Positions 8,914 through 17,272 of a stretch of 44,079 nucleotides of DNA are shown in pieces (the first letter of the stretch is position 1; every line of letters begins with the position of its first letter). The translations under genes were made by a program, and so were the position numbers. Below the pieces are notes generated by a model, which was not told where the DNA came from, searched no databases, and saw only the letters and a program-made list of their open reading frames with translations. This stretch comes from an uncultured Lactobacillus sp. (lineage in GTDB: Bacteria > Bacillota > Bacilli > Lactobacillales > Lactobacillaceae), in contig CAJUTO010000013.1 of the NCBI GenBank assembly GCA_910589675.1, forward strand, positions 1 to 44,079, given 5' to 3'.

Positions 8914-10041
8914 ATGAAAAAATATAAATATTCTAGTTACGATATTGCAGATATTGGTGACTATTTAAAAGTTTTTGCTTGTACGGCGGTCATGTCGCAG
9001 CCAATTATGAGCCTTATTATTAATCTGCCCCAGTCTCAGCAAACGCAAGTTGGTTTTGGTATTCTTTATAATCTAGTTAAATATACTGCTCCAGCCTTTA
9101 TTTTTGGTATTTTATACACGACTATTAGGACTAGTGACTTAAACGGTCATTTCTCTTACTTCAAGCATCTGCAAAAGAATTGGTCCAATCTCTTTGTACC
9201 AACGATTTGGTGGACTTTAATTTATTTATTAGGGATGCCATGGCTTCAGCAAGGTAACAAGTTTAATAGCTTTGGTACTTTTTGCTGGCAATTTATTAAT
9301 GGTAATGCAGCACCTCACTTATGGTATAACACGATGATGCTACAGTTTATTATTCTAATGCCGTTTTTCTGGTTAATTAGTCGCTATGTAAGAAATAATA
9401 TTAAACGTGGTTTTGCAGTGGCAATTGTTACTTTAATTCTTTACTTAGCCTGGTTAGCATTTTACGACTATTATGTTTTTCATGGTGTTCACCAAAATGA
9501 CTGGTATTTATTAGATCGAGTATTTATCTCTTTTTTTATTTATGCTGTTTTTGGTGTTTTAGCCTGGCAATTTAGATCGTACTTTAATCAATTTATAACT
9601 AAGTTTTGGTGGTTAATCGTAGTAATCTTTATTCTTTGCTTCATCTGGACTAATTATGAATTAAGTCAATTCGGTTACCCTGTTAATTTCTATAATGCGC
9701 TTTACTATAAACCATCAATGACGTTTTACTGTTTGGCAGTAATTTGTTTAATTGCTGCTTTCTGTTTATATCAAGTTCGTAAAAGACAGATAAATAGCTT
9801 GAGAATATTCCATTTTTTAGCTATTTATGCTTATAGAGCCTATCTTGCTAATGTCTTTTGGAATCAGTTAGTCTGGCGGGGATTAAATATGCAATATCAT
9901 GCAAAATTCCATCCATTTTTAACCTTATTTGGTTGCTGGTTATTAACCTGGATCTTATCATTTTCATCTGCGTATCTTTTACATATGTGGTGGACAAAAG
10001 TAAAGAAAATGATAGCTAGAAATACCCACCTATATATCTAA
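8914..10041 (+). CDS. acyltransferase-3 family membrane protein with atypical active-site motif
   Basis: About ten hydrophobic segments and the family landmark HLWYNTMMLQFIILMPFFWL identify an acyltransferase-3 (OatA/YfiQ-like) integral membrane protein of 375 residues. Such proteins O-acylate surface polysaccharides, teichoic acids or peptidoglycan. Family members usually carry Arg/Lys, ten residues, then His in the first helix. Here K19 is followed ten residues later by P30 (preceded by Q29), so the expected His is missing. The ATG at 8914 is preferred over GTG at 8905 because the weak AAGAG ribosome-binding site ends at 8905. It is a single gene between two terminators. Substrate unknown. 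Confidence 0.75.
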   Translation: MKKYKYSSYDIADIGDYLKVFACTAVMSQPIMSLIINLPQSQQTQVGFGILYNLVKYTAPAFIFGILYTTIRTSDLNGHFSYFKHLQKNWSNLFVPTIWWTLIYLLGMPWLQQGNKFNSFGTFCWQFINGNAAPHLWYNTMMLQFIILMPFFWLISRYVRNNIKRGFAVAIVTLILYLAWLAFYDYYVFHGVHQNDWYLLDRVFISFFIYAVFGVLAWQFRSYFNQFITKFWWLIVVIFILCFIWTNYELSQFGYPVNFYNALYYKPSMTFYCLAVICLIAAFCLYQVRKRQINSLRIFHFLAIYAYRAYLANVFWNQLVWRGLNMQYHAKFHPFLTLFGCWLLTWILSFSSAYLLHMWWTKVKKMIARNTHLYI

Positions 10042-10085
10042 AAAACTCTGAAAATTGCCACTAGGAGCAGTTGTCAGAGTTTTTT
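10040..10085. terminator. bidirectional terminator between convergent genes
   Basis: A 12-bp perfect stem pairs 10040-10051 with 10074-10085, with A-tract and T-tract included, and overlaps the stop codon of the acyltransferase gene. It serves that gene and the metallophosphoesterase gene. Confidence 0.85.
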
Positions 10086-10089
10086 ATCT

Positions 10090-11322
10090 TTAGTATTTAA
10101 TTTTTACATGCAAGTTATCATGATTTGACATATCGTATAACGTTTGTAAATACAATTCATAATGTGGGTTGTCCGCAATTAAACGTTGATAAATTGGTGA
10201 CTTTTTAAGTTTTTGCAATTCTTCACTTTCAATATGATTTTTTCCAGTAAAAAAGTGATAATTCATTTCGCCGAAAAGACGCCCCATTTTTCTGACAGTA
10301 TCTAAATCATCATGATTTTGATAAAGATTTTTCTGCATTAATTCTGCCGAAATAGTTCCTAGTTGAATATTTTCTAAATAATCATGAAAGTGAGTTAAAG
10401 TCCAGTTTTGTTTTTCTTTGTCAGTTAAATAGTCCTTCATCTTAAAATGATGACAAGTATAACTAACTTCTTTCGGCGAAACTTTAACTACCCCATAGCC
10501 TTGATCATTGGAGCAAAAACTAGCAGTTACAACTTCGGTAGCTGGGCAAGGATCTTGCGGCAACATAATATTCTGAGCATGAATATGACCAGAGAAAACT
10601 AATTTTACATTATATTGAGCTAATAACTTACGCAGTTCACGATAATCACCAACAACATATCCTTTGTTTACAGCTGGATTATGGGCATAGAGGTTATGAT
10701 GCATACAAAAAATCACTTGAAGATTGTTCTCACTAGCATATTGTAGTTGTGCCTTAATCCAGCGCCGTTGCTCTCTTCCTAAAAAGCCAGCTGTCGCAGG
10801 TGCAGTAGTAGCTTCTTCTTTACCATAGTCATTAGAATCAGCTAAAATCAACAAATAATCAGGATTAAGCTGAACACTATAAGCTAAAGATTTATCATCA
10901 ACACTAACTGCATTTTTATAGGATGTTTTAAAAATATTACGCCACATTCTAGGACTAATTTGACCAGCGTAGTATTGTTTCTTTCCGCGGAATTCTCTGG
11001 CCCAGCCATCATAAATATCATGGTTTCCAGGAAGAACTAAAAGCTGTGTTTCTTCTAAAGGTTTAAAAATCTCAGCGAATTTTTCTGCTGACACTCTCTC
11101 GCCATTAAAAGTTACATCCCCCGTAACAACGATTGCAGCCGGTTTCTTTTTTTGCGCCATTCTTACAAATGCGCTTAAAGCAGTTTCTTGATAGTATAGA
11201 TCTTTACCCTGACTAGTTTTTTGCATTTGTGAAAAAGCCTGTCCATGATCATGTAAGCTATCTGCAATTAAATGAGTATCACTAATAACCCAAAAACTAG
11301 TCTTCTTATCTTGCGTTAACAT
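10090..11322 (-). CDS. calcineurin-like metallophosphoesterase (CpdA/Icc-type)
   Basis: All five metallophosphoesterase motifs are present in the 410-residue protein: SDTH at 14-17, VTGD, LPGNHD, CMHHN and FSGHIH. These coordinate two metal ions in the active site. There is no signal peptide, so it is cytoplasmic. The length and the C-terminal extension of about 130 residues resemble the cyclic-nucleotide phosphodiesterase-like group in Firmicutes, but the substrate cannot be read from sequence. It starts 5 nt after the ypsC stop, and its AAGAG-type ribosome-binding site lies within the end of ypsC, so the two are probably co-expressed. Confidence 0.88.
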   Translation of the reverse strand: MLTQDKKTSFWVISDTHLIADSLHDHGQAFSQMQKTSQGKDLYYQETALSAFVRMAQKKKPAAIVVTGDVTFNGERVSAEKFAEIFKPLEETQLLVLPGNHDIYDGWAREFRGKKQYYAGQISPRMWRNIFKTSYKNAVSVDDKSLAYSVQLNPDYLLILADSNDYGKEEATTAPATAGFLGREQRRWIKAQLQYASENNLQVIFCMHHNLYAHNPAVNKGYVVGDYRELRKLLAQYNVKLVFSGHIHAQNIMLPQDPCPATEVVTASFCSNDQGYGVVKVSPKEVSYTCHHFKMKDYLTDKEKQNWTLTHFHDYLENIQLGTISAELMQKNLYQNHDDLDTVRKMGRLFGEMNYHFFTGKNHIESEELQKLKKSPIYQRLIADNPHYELYLQTLYDMSNHDNLHVKIKY

Positions 11323-11327
11323 AATTG

Positions 11328-12452
11328 TTATCTCTTATTAGCCCAATATTGATAATAGTCGGTCCGTAAATTACCATTATAGAATTTTCTCTTCTTAGTG
11401 GCCTTTGCACCAAAGTATTTTTCAAATTGAGGATCAGATGTAAGGTAGTACTGACTAAAAGAAGTAAGAGGACGCAATGTCTGTCCCATTTCTTCATAGA
11501 TCTTTTCAGCTGCTTCTCGATCCTTAAGCCGTTTACCATAAGGAGGATTTGCAACAATAACTCCATTTTCTAAGTCAGTTGAAAAGTCTTTTACAGCGAC
11601 TTGCTTAAATTTTACATCTTGTAATACGCCCGCATTATGCGCGTTCACTTTAGCAATTTCTAAAATTGATTGATCAATATCGCTAGCTAAGATTGGAGCA
11701 TGCTCCTTTTTTTCTTGTGCTTTAGCTTCTTCTACTAATTCGGGATGCAATTTCTTATCAAACCAATCAAAATTATCAAATGCAAATTTTCTCCAAATAC
11801 CAGGAGCTACATTTTTTGCCTTAAGAGCCGCTTCGATTGCAATTGTTCCGGAACCAGTCATAGGGTCAATAAAGGGATGAGAACCATCAAAAGGAGTTAG
11901 TTCAATCAAACCTGCTGCAAAATTTTCTTTTAAAGGAGCTCCACCATGCTCGACACGATAGCCACGTTTAAATAAACTTTGACCAGTAGTATCTAAGCTT
12001 AAACGTGCAGTGTCTTTGTAGAGATGGATGTCTAGCGGATACTCGGCCCCGCTTTCTGGTAAAAATCCACGTCTTCGATATTGATCGGTCAACTTATCTA
12101 CAATAGCCTTTTTTACAATTGATTGAACATCAGGTTCAGAATGTAACTTACTACGGACGCTTCTTCCCTTTACAGGAAATTGAGCATCTACCGGTAATAA
12201 TTCTGCCCAATCATAGCTATAAACTTCATCATATAATTGGTCAAAACTGGTGGCCTTAAATTCTTTTAGTAAGATCTTTACGCGGTCAGCACTTCTCAGC
12301 CATAGATTAGTTCTTACAATATCTTTTTGGGTTCCTTTAAAAAATACACGGCCATTTTCAGTTGTTGTTTCATAACCTAAATTGTTTAATTCTTTTGCAA
12401 CTACACTTTCAAATCCAGCGCCCATTGTTGCATATAATGTATATTCTTTCAT
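11328..12452 (-). CDS. ypsC: THUMP-domain class I 23S rRNA guanine methyltransferase (YpsC/RlmL N-half type)
   Basis: The 374-residue protein has a ferredoxin-like/THUMP N-terminal part (about 1-160) followed by a SAM-dependent methyltransferase domain. Motifs: DPMTGSGTIAIEAA (SAM-binding loop, about 196-210), ASDIDQSIL (motif II) and the base-flipping NPPYGKRL (motif IV). It most probably makes an N2-methylguanine in 23S rRNA. It is located downstream of rnpB, as in Bacillus (gpsB-rnpB-ypsC). Confidence 0.92.
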   Translation of the reverse strand: MKEYTLYATMGAGFESVVAKELNNLGYETTTENGRVFFKGTQKDIVRTNLWLRSADRVKILLKEFKATSFDQLYDEVYSYDWAELLPVDAQFPVKGRSVRSKLHSEPDVQSIVKKAIVDKLTDQYRRRGFLPESGAEYPLDIHLYKDTARLSLDTTGQSLFKRGYRVEHGGAPLKENFAAGLIELTPFDGSHPFIDPMTGSGTIAIEAALKAKNVAPGIWRKFAFDNFDWFDKKLHPELVEEAKAQEKKEHAPILASDIDQSILEIAKVNAHNAGVLQDVKFKQVAVKDFSTDLENGVIVANPPYGKRLKDREAAEKIYEEMGQTLRPLTSFSQYYLTSDPQFEKYFGAKATKKRKFYNGNLRTDYYQYWANKR

Positions 12453-12486
12453 TTTATATTTTCTCTATCTATATAAATTTTTCTAT

Positions 12487-12513
12487 AAAAAAAGGCTGAG
12501 CCAAAGCTCAACC
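12487..12513 (-). terminator. intrinsic terminator of rnpB
   Basis: Positions 12494-12501 pair with 12506-12513 (8 bp, one G-U) around CAAA. On the minus strand the hairpin is followed by a run of T's (complement of 12487-12493). Confidence 0.85.
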
Positions 12514-12518
12514 CTAAC

Positions 12519-12898
12519 CTACAAATCTCTATAAGCCACGTTCTGTTCCAATAGGATTTGGTTAATTCCTATTTTCAGCGACCATCTATCTTCATTAAAA
12601 ATGACCTCGTCTTTAGTTCATTTACTTAGACGAAAGCGCCCCTACCAAATTTGGGTTGCCCGCTTGCAGGGTTTACCTCGTTCCACCAGCAAAGTTTCCT
12701 TCACTGCTTCGTCACTGTGGCACTTTTCAGGATAGTCACACATGTCAAAAATGATTTAGTGCTTTTTCCGCCGTAACTTGTAAAAACAAGTTCCCCAGCT
12801 TATTGGGCTGAGTACAAAAACTACAAGCATCTCAGCTTGTGCGTGCGTGGACTTTCCTCAGCTAGCATAAGCTAACCGCGATCGCTCGAAATTTGCAA
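12519..12898 (-). ncRNA. rnpB: RNase P RNA (bacterial type B)
   Basis: About 378 nt on the minus strand contain the universal RNase P landmarks: GAGGAAAGTCCACGC near the 5' end (P4/CR-I area) and ACAGAACGTGGCTTATAGA near the 3' end. The terminal helix P1 can be drawn directly: minus-strand GCAAATTTC (12896-12888) pairs with GAGATTTGT (12529-12521). The ends given are those of P1 plus one or two bases and are approximate. The RNA is the catalytic part of RNase P, which matures tRNA 5' ends. It lies between gpsB and ypsC as in Bacillus. Confidence 0.95.
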
Positions 12899-12903
12899 TA
12901 ATT

Positions 12904-12933
12904 ATTATACCATAGTTTTAATTAGCTTGGTAA
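12904..12933 (-). promoter_or_regulatory. rnpB promoter, overlapping the 3' end of gpsB
   Basis: Minus strand: TTACCA (12933-12928), an 18-nt spacer and a perfect TATAAT (12909-12904) preceded by TGG, giving an extended -10. Predicted transcription starts at about 12897, exactly at the P1 helix. The -35 lies inside the last codons of gpsB. Confidence 0.75.
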
Positions 12934-13355
12934 GTTCTATCTTGTTGATTCATTCTTTGTTCAAGGTTGTAAACTTTACGCTCTAAAGTAGAAATACGTT
13001 GAATCATAGCAACATTAGTAGTTAATTCCGGTGCTTCTTTGTCTTCATTAGTATTATTTACAGCAGCTTTTTGTACTTTCTGAGGAGTATAAGTTTTAAC
13101 ATCATCTTCAATTTCCTCATTCTTAAAATCTAACTTAGGTGCAGTACTTTTAGCTGTTTGCTGTTTTTGTTGAGCTTTTAAATCACTGATTTGTGTTTGC
13201 AAATCTTCAATAATAGTCGCAAAAGTACTGTAGTCTGAAATAATTGTATCAAGATATGAATCTACTTCATCAGAATCATATCCCTTCATTTTTGTTCTAA
13301 ATTGCTTTTTTAAAATACTTTGTGGATTTAATTGAATATCATTTAAACTTGCCAT
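12918..13355 (-). CDS. gpsB: cell division regulator GpsB (DivIVA family)
   Basis: The product is 145 residues when started at the ATG at 13355. An in-frame TTG at 13367 is only one base from the AAGGAG Shine-Dalgarno (13374-13369) and is rejected. The N-terminal DivIVA-like membrane-binding and coiled-coil region (LKKQFRTKMKGYDSDEVDSYLD, with the typical GY-x-x-x-EVD pattern) is followed by a variable Gln/Thr/Lys-rich linker. A C-terminal helix (about 120-140) fits GpsB trimerisation. GpsB coordinates septal and peripheral peptidoglycan synthesis by binding PBP1-type synthases. ponA lies 1.5 kb away. Confidence 0.93.
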   Translation of the reverse strand: MASLNDIQLNPQSILKKQFRTKMKGYDSDEVDSYLDTIISDYSTFATIIEDLQTQISDLKAQQKQQTAKSTAPKLDFKNEEIEDDVKTYTPQKVQKAAVNNTNEDKEAPELTTNVAMIQRISTLERKVYNLEQRMNQQDRTYQAN

Positions 13356-13378
13356 TGGTTTCGTCAAACTCCTTAGTT

Positions 13379-13394
13379 ACAGACTAACGTCTGT
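13379..13394 (-). other. small hairpin just upstream of the gpsB ribosome-binding site
   Basis: ACAGAC (13379-13384) and GTCTGT (13389-13394) form a 6-bp stem with a 4-nt loop in the roughly 100-nt gpsB leader, ending 4 nt before the Shine-Dalgarno. Function unknown. Confidence 0.4.
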
Positions 13395-13461
13395 TTTAAT
13401 TTAGGCGATAAAATGTTAGCTAGTTGATAGCTTAATGGCACTCATTCTATCGTATACAACT

Positions 13462-13490
13462 AGTATAAGTTATAAGTATCCTTCAAGCAA
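13462..13490 (-). promoter_or_regulatory. gpsB promoter
   Basis: Minus strand TTGCTT (13490-13485), a 17-nt spacer and TATACT (13467-13462). It predicts a 5' leader of about 100 nt. Confidence 0.75.
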
Positions 13491-13560
13491 TAATAGTAAT
13501 ACCATCTAAAAAAAATCTTATTTTCTTAGGTATATAAAAAATTAAAGAGTATATTTATTT

Positions 13561-14124
13561 TCAATAAAAATTCTTTCGATGATTTTCTTCATATTCTTCT
13601 GCAGCTTCTTGTAAGTCATAAAAATCAATTATATCCAGTGGATAGTCACTTTTTTCTTGATACTTTTTAATGGCTTCATAGTCATATTTTGTTTTACCGG
13701 GATGCTCAGGATCATAAAGTAAAAGAGCTCGATCTGTGTGTTCTAACATAAAATTTTGATAGTTTTTAAGCTGGGATGGCCTCATGTAGGGATAGTCAGA
13801 AGTAGAAGCAGTAAAATCAACCTGTTCAGTAAGGTTTTGATACTTCATTTGATTACTATCATTCCACCTTTTGGAAAATTCTAAATAAGGTGTCATCAAA
13901 GCCGTATGAACACTGTATTCATTTTGAAGACTAATTGCTGTTTCTAGCGCCCATTGTTCGACACCAAGGTTTGCCCCACTAATTACCCAGTCAATCTTTC
14001 CTTCTTCAAGTAAACTCTTTAGATAATTGCTTAGAGCATACTTAATTACGGTCAACTTCGGATCTTTATCGCTAAAAACTCCCAATTCATAAGAACGATA
14101 TCCGGTAACCCATAGTCGCTTCAT
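13561..14124 (-). CDS. ypsA: YpsA-family protein (DUF1273, SLOG-like nucleotide-binding fold)
   Basis: The 187-residue protein carries MKRLWVTGYRSYELGVF at the N-terminus, a SGANLGVEQWALE glycine motif and DRALLLYDPEHPGKT. Together these define the YpsA family, which has a Rossmann-like SLOG fold predicted to bind a nucleotide-derived ligand. In Bacillus, YpsA is linked to cell division and is a neighbour of gpsB, as here. Biochemical activity is not established. It is divergent from recU. Confidence 0.9.
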   Translation of the reverse strand: MKRLWVTGYRSYELGVFSDKDPKLTVIKYALSNYLKSLLEEGKIDWVISGANLGVEQWALETAISLQNEYSVHTALMTPYLEFSKRWNDSNQMKYQNLTEQVDFTASTSDYPYMRPSQLKNYQNFMLEHTDRALLLYDPEHPGKTKYDYEAIKKYQEKSDYPLDIIDFYDLQEAAEEYEENHRKNFY

Positions 14125-14162
14125 TCTGATCCTTCCTTTCTCTAAAAATGATTTAAAATCTT

Positions 14163-14171
14163 TGCTATAAT
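14163..14171 (+). promoter_or_regulatory. extended -10 promoter of recU-ponA
   Basis: TGCTATAAT (14163-14171) combines the TGN extension with a perfect TATAAT. The -35 region is AT-rich and not recognisable. The start point would be near 14178, very close to the AGGAG at 14179-14183, so the leader is very short. Confidence 0.6.
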
Positions 14172-14191
14172 GCTAAACAGGAGTGATGTTG

Positions 14192-14803
14192 ATGGTAAAA
14201 TATCCAACAGGCAGTTTAACACATTATACTAAAGATCAAACTGACCTTTTACATCCAAGAAAGCAAAAACATCGTAAAGATGTTGTATTTTCTGATCGTG
14301 GAATGAGCCTAGAACAACAAATCAATGAGTCTAATAAGTATTATCTTCTTGAAGATATTGCCGTTGTTCATAAAAAGCCAACCCCAGTCCAGATTGTTAA
14401 AGTAGACTATCCTAAACGATCCCGTGCAGTTATAAAAGAAGCTTACTTCAGGCAAGCTTCTACAACTGACTATAATGGCGTATATCAAGGACGCTATTTG
14501 GACTTTGAAGCTAAGGAAACGAGAAATAAGAGCTTGTTTCCTTTAAAGAACTTCCATGAACACCAAATTATTCATCTTGAAAGATGTTTAAAGCAAAAAG
14601 GAATTTGCTTTACGATTATTCGCTTCGTAACTCTTAATCGATATTTTGTAACTCCTGCTAGTTTTGTGATTGAAGCTTGGAAGACACCACATAAGAGTTC
14701 AATGACCTTGCAAGAGTTAATTGATAATTCAATTGAGATTAAAAGTGGATTTCGCCCAACTCTCCCATACTTGGATGCAATCGATAATTTTATAGATAGA
14801 TAG
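14192..14803 (+). CDS. recU: Holliday junction resolvase RecU
   Basis: The 203-residue protein starts MVKYPTG. Three earlier in-frame starts (14183, 14186, 14189) overlap or crowd the AGGAG ribosome-binding site, and the ATG at 14192 has the right 8-nt spacing. The nuclease core is visible as YQGRYLDFEAKETRNKS, with the acidic residues and the ExK motif of this fold. RecU cleaves Holliday junctions and modulates RecA in Gram-positive bacteria. ponA starts 10 nt downstream; recU-ponA is the classical Firmicutes pair. Confidence 0.94.
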   Translation: MVKYPTGSLTHYTKDQTDLLHPRKQKHRKDVVFSDRGMSLEQQINESNKYYLLEDIAVVHKKPTPVQIVKVDYPKRSRAVIKEAYFRQASTTDYNGVYQGRYLDFEAKETRNKSLFPLKNFHEHQIIHLERCLKQKGICFTIIRFVTLNRYFVTPASFVIEAWKTPHKSSMTLQELIDNSIEIKSGFRPTLPYLDAIDNFIDR

Positions 14804-14813
14804 GAACAAAAGA

Positions 14814-17201
14814 ATGGCAGATAATAATCAAAGGCCAAGTAATTCTAGAATGGCTAAGCTTCACCCAAAAGGTAAGCCTCGTAAACGAATTTGGCTACAA
14901 ATAATCAAGTGGTTCTTTATCGTAGCAATGTTAGTAGTTGTTTCTGGAGTAGGTTTATTTGCATACTATGCTAAAGACGCTCCAAGCATCTCACAGGCTC
15001 AACTTCAAAGTGGTGGGACAAGTAGTCTGTATACTCGTGATGGAAAATTTCTTCTTTCTCTAGGGTCAGAAAAAAGAACCTATGTTGATAATAATGAAAT
15101 CCCTAAAGAACTTAAAAATGCCATTGTCTCTGTTGAAGATAGGCGTTTTTATAAAGAAGGCATTGGACTCGATCCAATTAGAATTATTGGGTCTGTCTTA
15201 GTTAATGCTAAAAGTAAAGGCGTAGCTGCAGGTGGATCAACTATTACTCAGCAATTAGTTAAGTTATCGGTCTTCTCCACTGCTGCTTCTCAAAGAACCC
15301 TTCGTAGAAAAGCTCAAGAAGCATGGCTTTCAATGAAGGTAGAACGAGAATTTAGCAAAGAACAAATCTTGGAATTTTATATTAATAAAGTTTATATGAA
15401 CTATGGTAATTACGGGATGGGTACAGCAGCCGACTATTACTATGGGAAAGATCTAAAAGATCTTGATTTAGCTCAGACTGCTCTACTTGCTGGGATGCCT
15501 AATGCCCCGGTTACATATGATCCATATGTTTATCCAGAAAAAGCAAAATATAGACGTGACATTGTATTAAAAGCAATGCTCAGAAATGATAAAATTTCAA
15601 AAGCCCAATATAAACAAGCAGTTAATGAGCCCATTACTCAAGGTTTGCAGCCTAAGAAGAATAATTCTACTTCTGAATTACGAAAAGTAGATGATCCATA
15701 CATCAAAGAAGTAATTAATGAAGTTAAGAGTAAAGGCTTTAATCCATACAACGATAATTTAAAGATTACAGTTAATATTGATCAAGATGCTCAACAAAAG
15801 CTTTATGACTTAGTAAATGATGGTTCGGTTCCATTTACTAACGATAAGATGCAAGTTGGAGCTACAATTATTGATCCTCGAACTGGTCATGTTATTGCCA
15901 TTATTGGTGGACGTAAACTTCCTGCAGTTCAATTAGGTTTAAATCGTGCTGTTCAAACTGGTCGTTCAACTGGTTCTACTGTTAAGCCTGTATTAGATTA
16001 TGGTCCTGCAATTGAGTATCTTAACTGGCCAACTTCTCATATGTTAGATGACTCTAAATATGTTTACCCTGGTACTAACATTCAACTTTATGACTGGGAC
16101 AATAAATATGAGGGTAAAATGACTATGCGTCACGCTCTTGAACAATCTAGAAATGTTCCAGCTGTTAAAACTTTAAGCAAGGTTGGAGTGGCAAGAGCTT
16201 CTCTTTTTGCAAGAAAACTCGGAGTTAATGTTCCTTCTGATTCTGGTCTATCAGTCGCAATTGGTGCTAATGCATCCTCTCTTCAAATGGCAGGCGCATT
16301 TGGTGCATTTGCTAATGACGGTATTTACCACAAACCACAATTTGTTTCAAAAATTGAAACTCCAGACGGCTTGACTAGAAATTATGATAGTAGTGGTACA
16401 AGAGTAATGAAGGAATCAACCGCCTATATTATGACCGACATGCTTAAAGGGGTTATGACTAAAGGTTCGGGTACACAGGCACGTATTAAAAACTTATACG
16501 AAGCTGGTAAAACAGGAACGGTTAAATATTCTGATGAAGAGTTAGTAAGATATCCTCAATACAAAAATTCACCAAAAGATTCTTGGTTTGTTGGTTATAC
16601 CAAACTCTATTCAATGGGAATTTGGACAGGATATGATAATCTGAAAGATGGTACTCCTTCAGGTGTTGGCTCATCATCTGCGCAACTTCTATATAAGCAA
16701 ATGATGTCATATTTAATGAGTGATAAAGCTAATAAAGACTGGTCAAAACCAAGCACAGTTGTTAGACGCAGAATTGCTAATGGTACCCAAGATAAAGTCG
16801 TTTCTCCGAATGCAAGTAATTCTAGCTGGCAACTATTTGTTAAAGGTCATGCACCAAGTAATCCGTATAGTGATGTGACTGTTGATAGACGAAAAGAGGA
16901 AGACGACGATATTGATACACGAGTTGATACAGAAGATGATACTTCTTCTAAGGGCCAATCTCGTTCCCAAAGCAGTAGTTCTTCATCATCGAGTCGTGCT
17001 GAACAATCTTCAAGTCAAAGACAATCTTCTTCTACTTCTAACAACAACTCCAATACTCAAACGCAAAATAATAATCGCCAGACTGAAAAACAACCAGAAA
17101 ATAATAACAATAATTCACAACAGAATCAGAATACAAATAATCAGGGTAACAATCAAAATCAACAACAAAATCAGGGAAATAACTCCAATAATAATCAATA
17201 A
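14814..17201 (+). CDS. ponA: class A penicillin-binding protein PBP1a (peptidoglycan glycosyltransferase/transpeptidase)
   Basis: A 795-residue bifunctional cell-wall synthase. In order: a basic cytoplasmic tail (1-25), one membrane anchor (about 26-53), the GT51 glycosyltransferase with the catalytic Glu in SVEDRRF (E108) and GGSTITQQLVK, then the transpeptidase with S388-T-V-K391, S445-R-N447 and K566-T-G-T569. All catalytic motifs are intact. The last roughly 95 residues are an extracellular low-complexity tail: first Asp/Glu, then a Ser run (about 718-740), then nearly pure Asn/Gln. The partner regulator GpsB is encoded nearby. Confidence 0.96.
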   Translation: MADNNQRPSNSRMAKLHPKGKPRKRIWLQIIKWFFIVAMLVVVSGVGLFAYYAKDAPSISQAQLQSGGTSSLYTRDGKFLLSLGSEKRTYVDNNEIPKELKNAIVSVEDRRFYKEGIGLDPIRIIGSVLVNAKSKGVAAGGSTITQQLVKLSVFSTAASQRTLRRKAQEAWLSMKVEREFSKEQILEFYINKVYMNYGNYGMGTAADYYYGKDLKDLDLAQTALLAGMPNAPVTYDPYVYPEKAKYRRDIVLKAMLRNDKISKAQYKQAVNEPITQGLQPKKNNSTSELRKVDDPYIKEVINEVKSKGFNPYNDNLKITVNIDQDAQQKLYDLVNDGSVPFTNDKMQVGATIIDPRTGHVIAIIGGRKLPAVQLGLNRAVQTGRSTGSTVKPVLDYGPAIEYLNWPTSHMLDDSKYVYPGTNIQLYDWDNKYEGKMTMRHALEQSRNVPAVKTLSKVGVARASLFARKLGVNVPSDSGLSVAIGANASSLQMAGAFGAFANDGIYHKPQFVSKIETPDGLTRNYDSSGTRVMKESTAYIMTDMLKGVMTKGSGTQARIKNLYEAGKTGTVKYSDEELVRYPQYKNSPKDSWFVGYTKLYSMGIWTGYDNLKDGTPSGVGSSSAQLLYKQMMSYLMSDKANKDWSKPSTVVRRRIANGTQDKVVSPNASNSSWQLFVKGHAPSNPYSDVTVDRRKEEDDDIDTRVDTEDDTSSKGQSRSQSSSSSSSSRAEQSSSQRQSSSTSNNNSNTQTQNNNRQTEKQPENNNNNSQQNQNTNNQGNNQNQQQNQGNNSNNNQ

Positions 17202-17220
17202 TTGAAATTAAACTAAAATT

Positions 17221-17263
17221 AAAAGATCCCAAAGTCGTTAAAACGACTTTGGGATCTTTTTTA
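17221..17263. terminator. strong bidirectional terminator between ponA and nth
   Basis: A near-perfect 17-bp stem (17221-17237 with 17244-17260) closes a TTAAAA loop, with A and T tracts at the two ends. It can end ponA on the plus strand and nth on the minus strand. Confidence 0.92.
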
Positions 17264-17272
17264 CATTATTTA

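Noticed and set aside
11306-11566. 86-codon minus-strand frame at the end of ypsC
   Set aside because: It is a shifted frame inside ypsC, which carries clear methyltransferase motifs in the other frame.
13506-13529. Hairpin downstream of ypsA as a terminator
   Set aside because: The stem is almost only A-T with a bulge, and no T-tract follows on the minus strand; support is too weak.
16882-17232. Frames on both strands over the ponA tail
   Set aside because: They arise from the repetitive AAT/CAA/TCT codons of the low-complexity tail and would encode Ile/Asn- or Tyr/Phe-rich nonsense.
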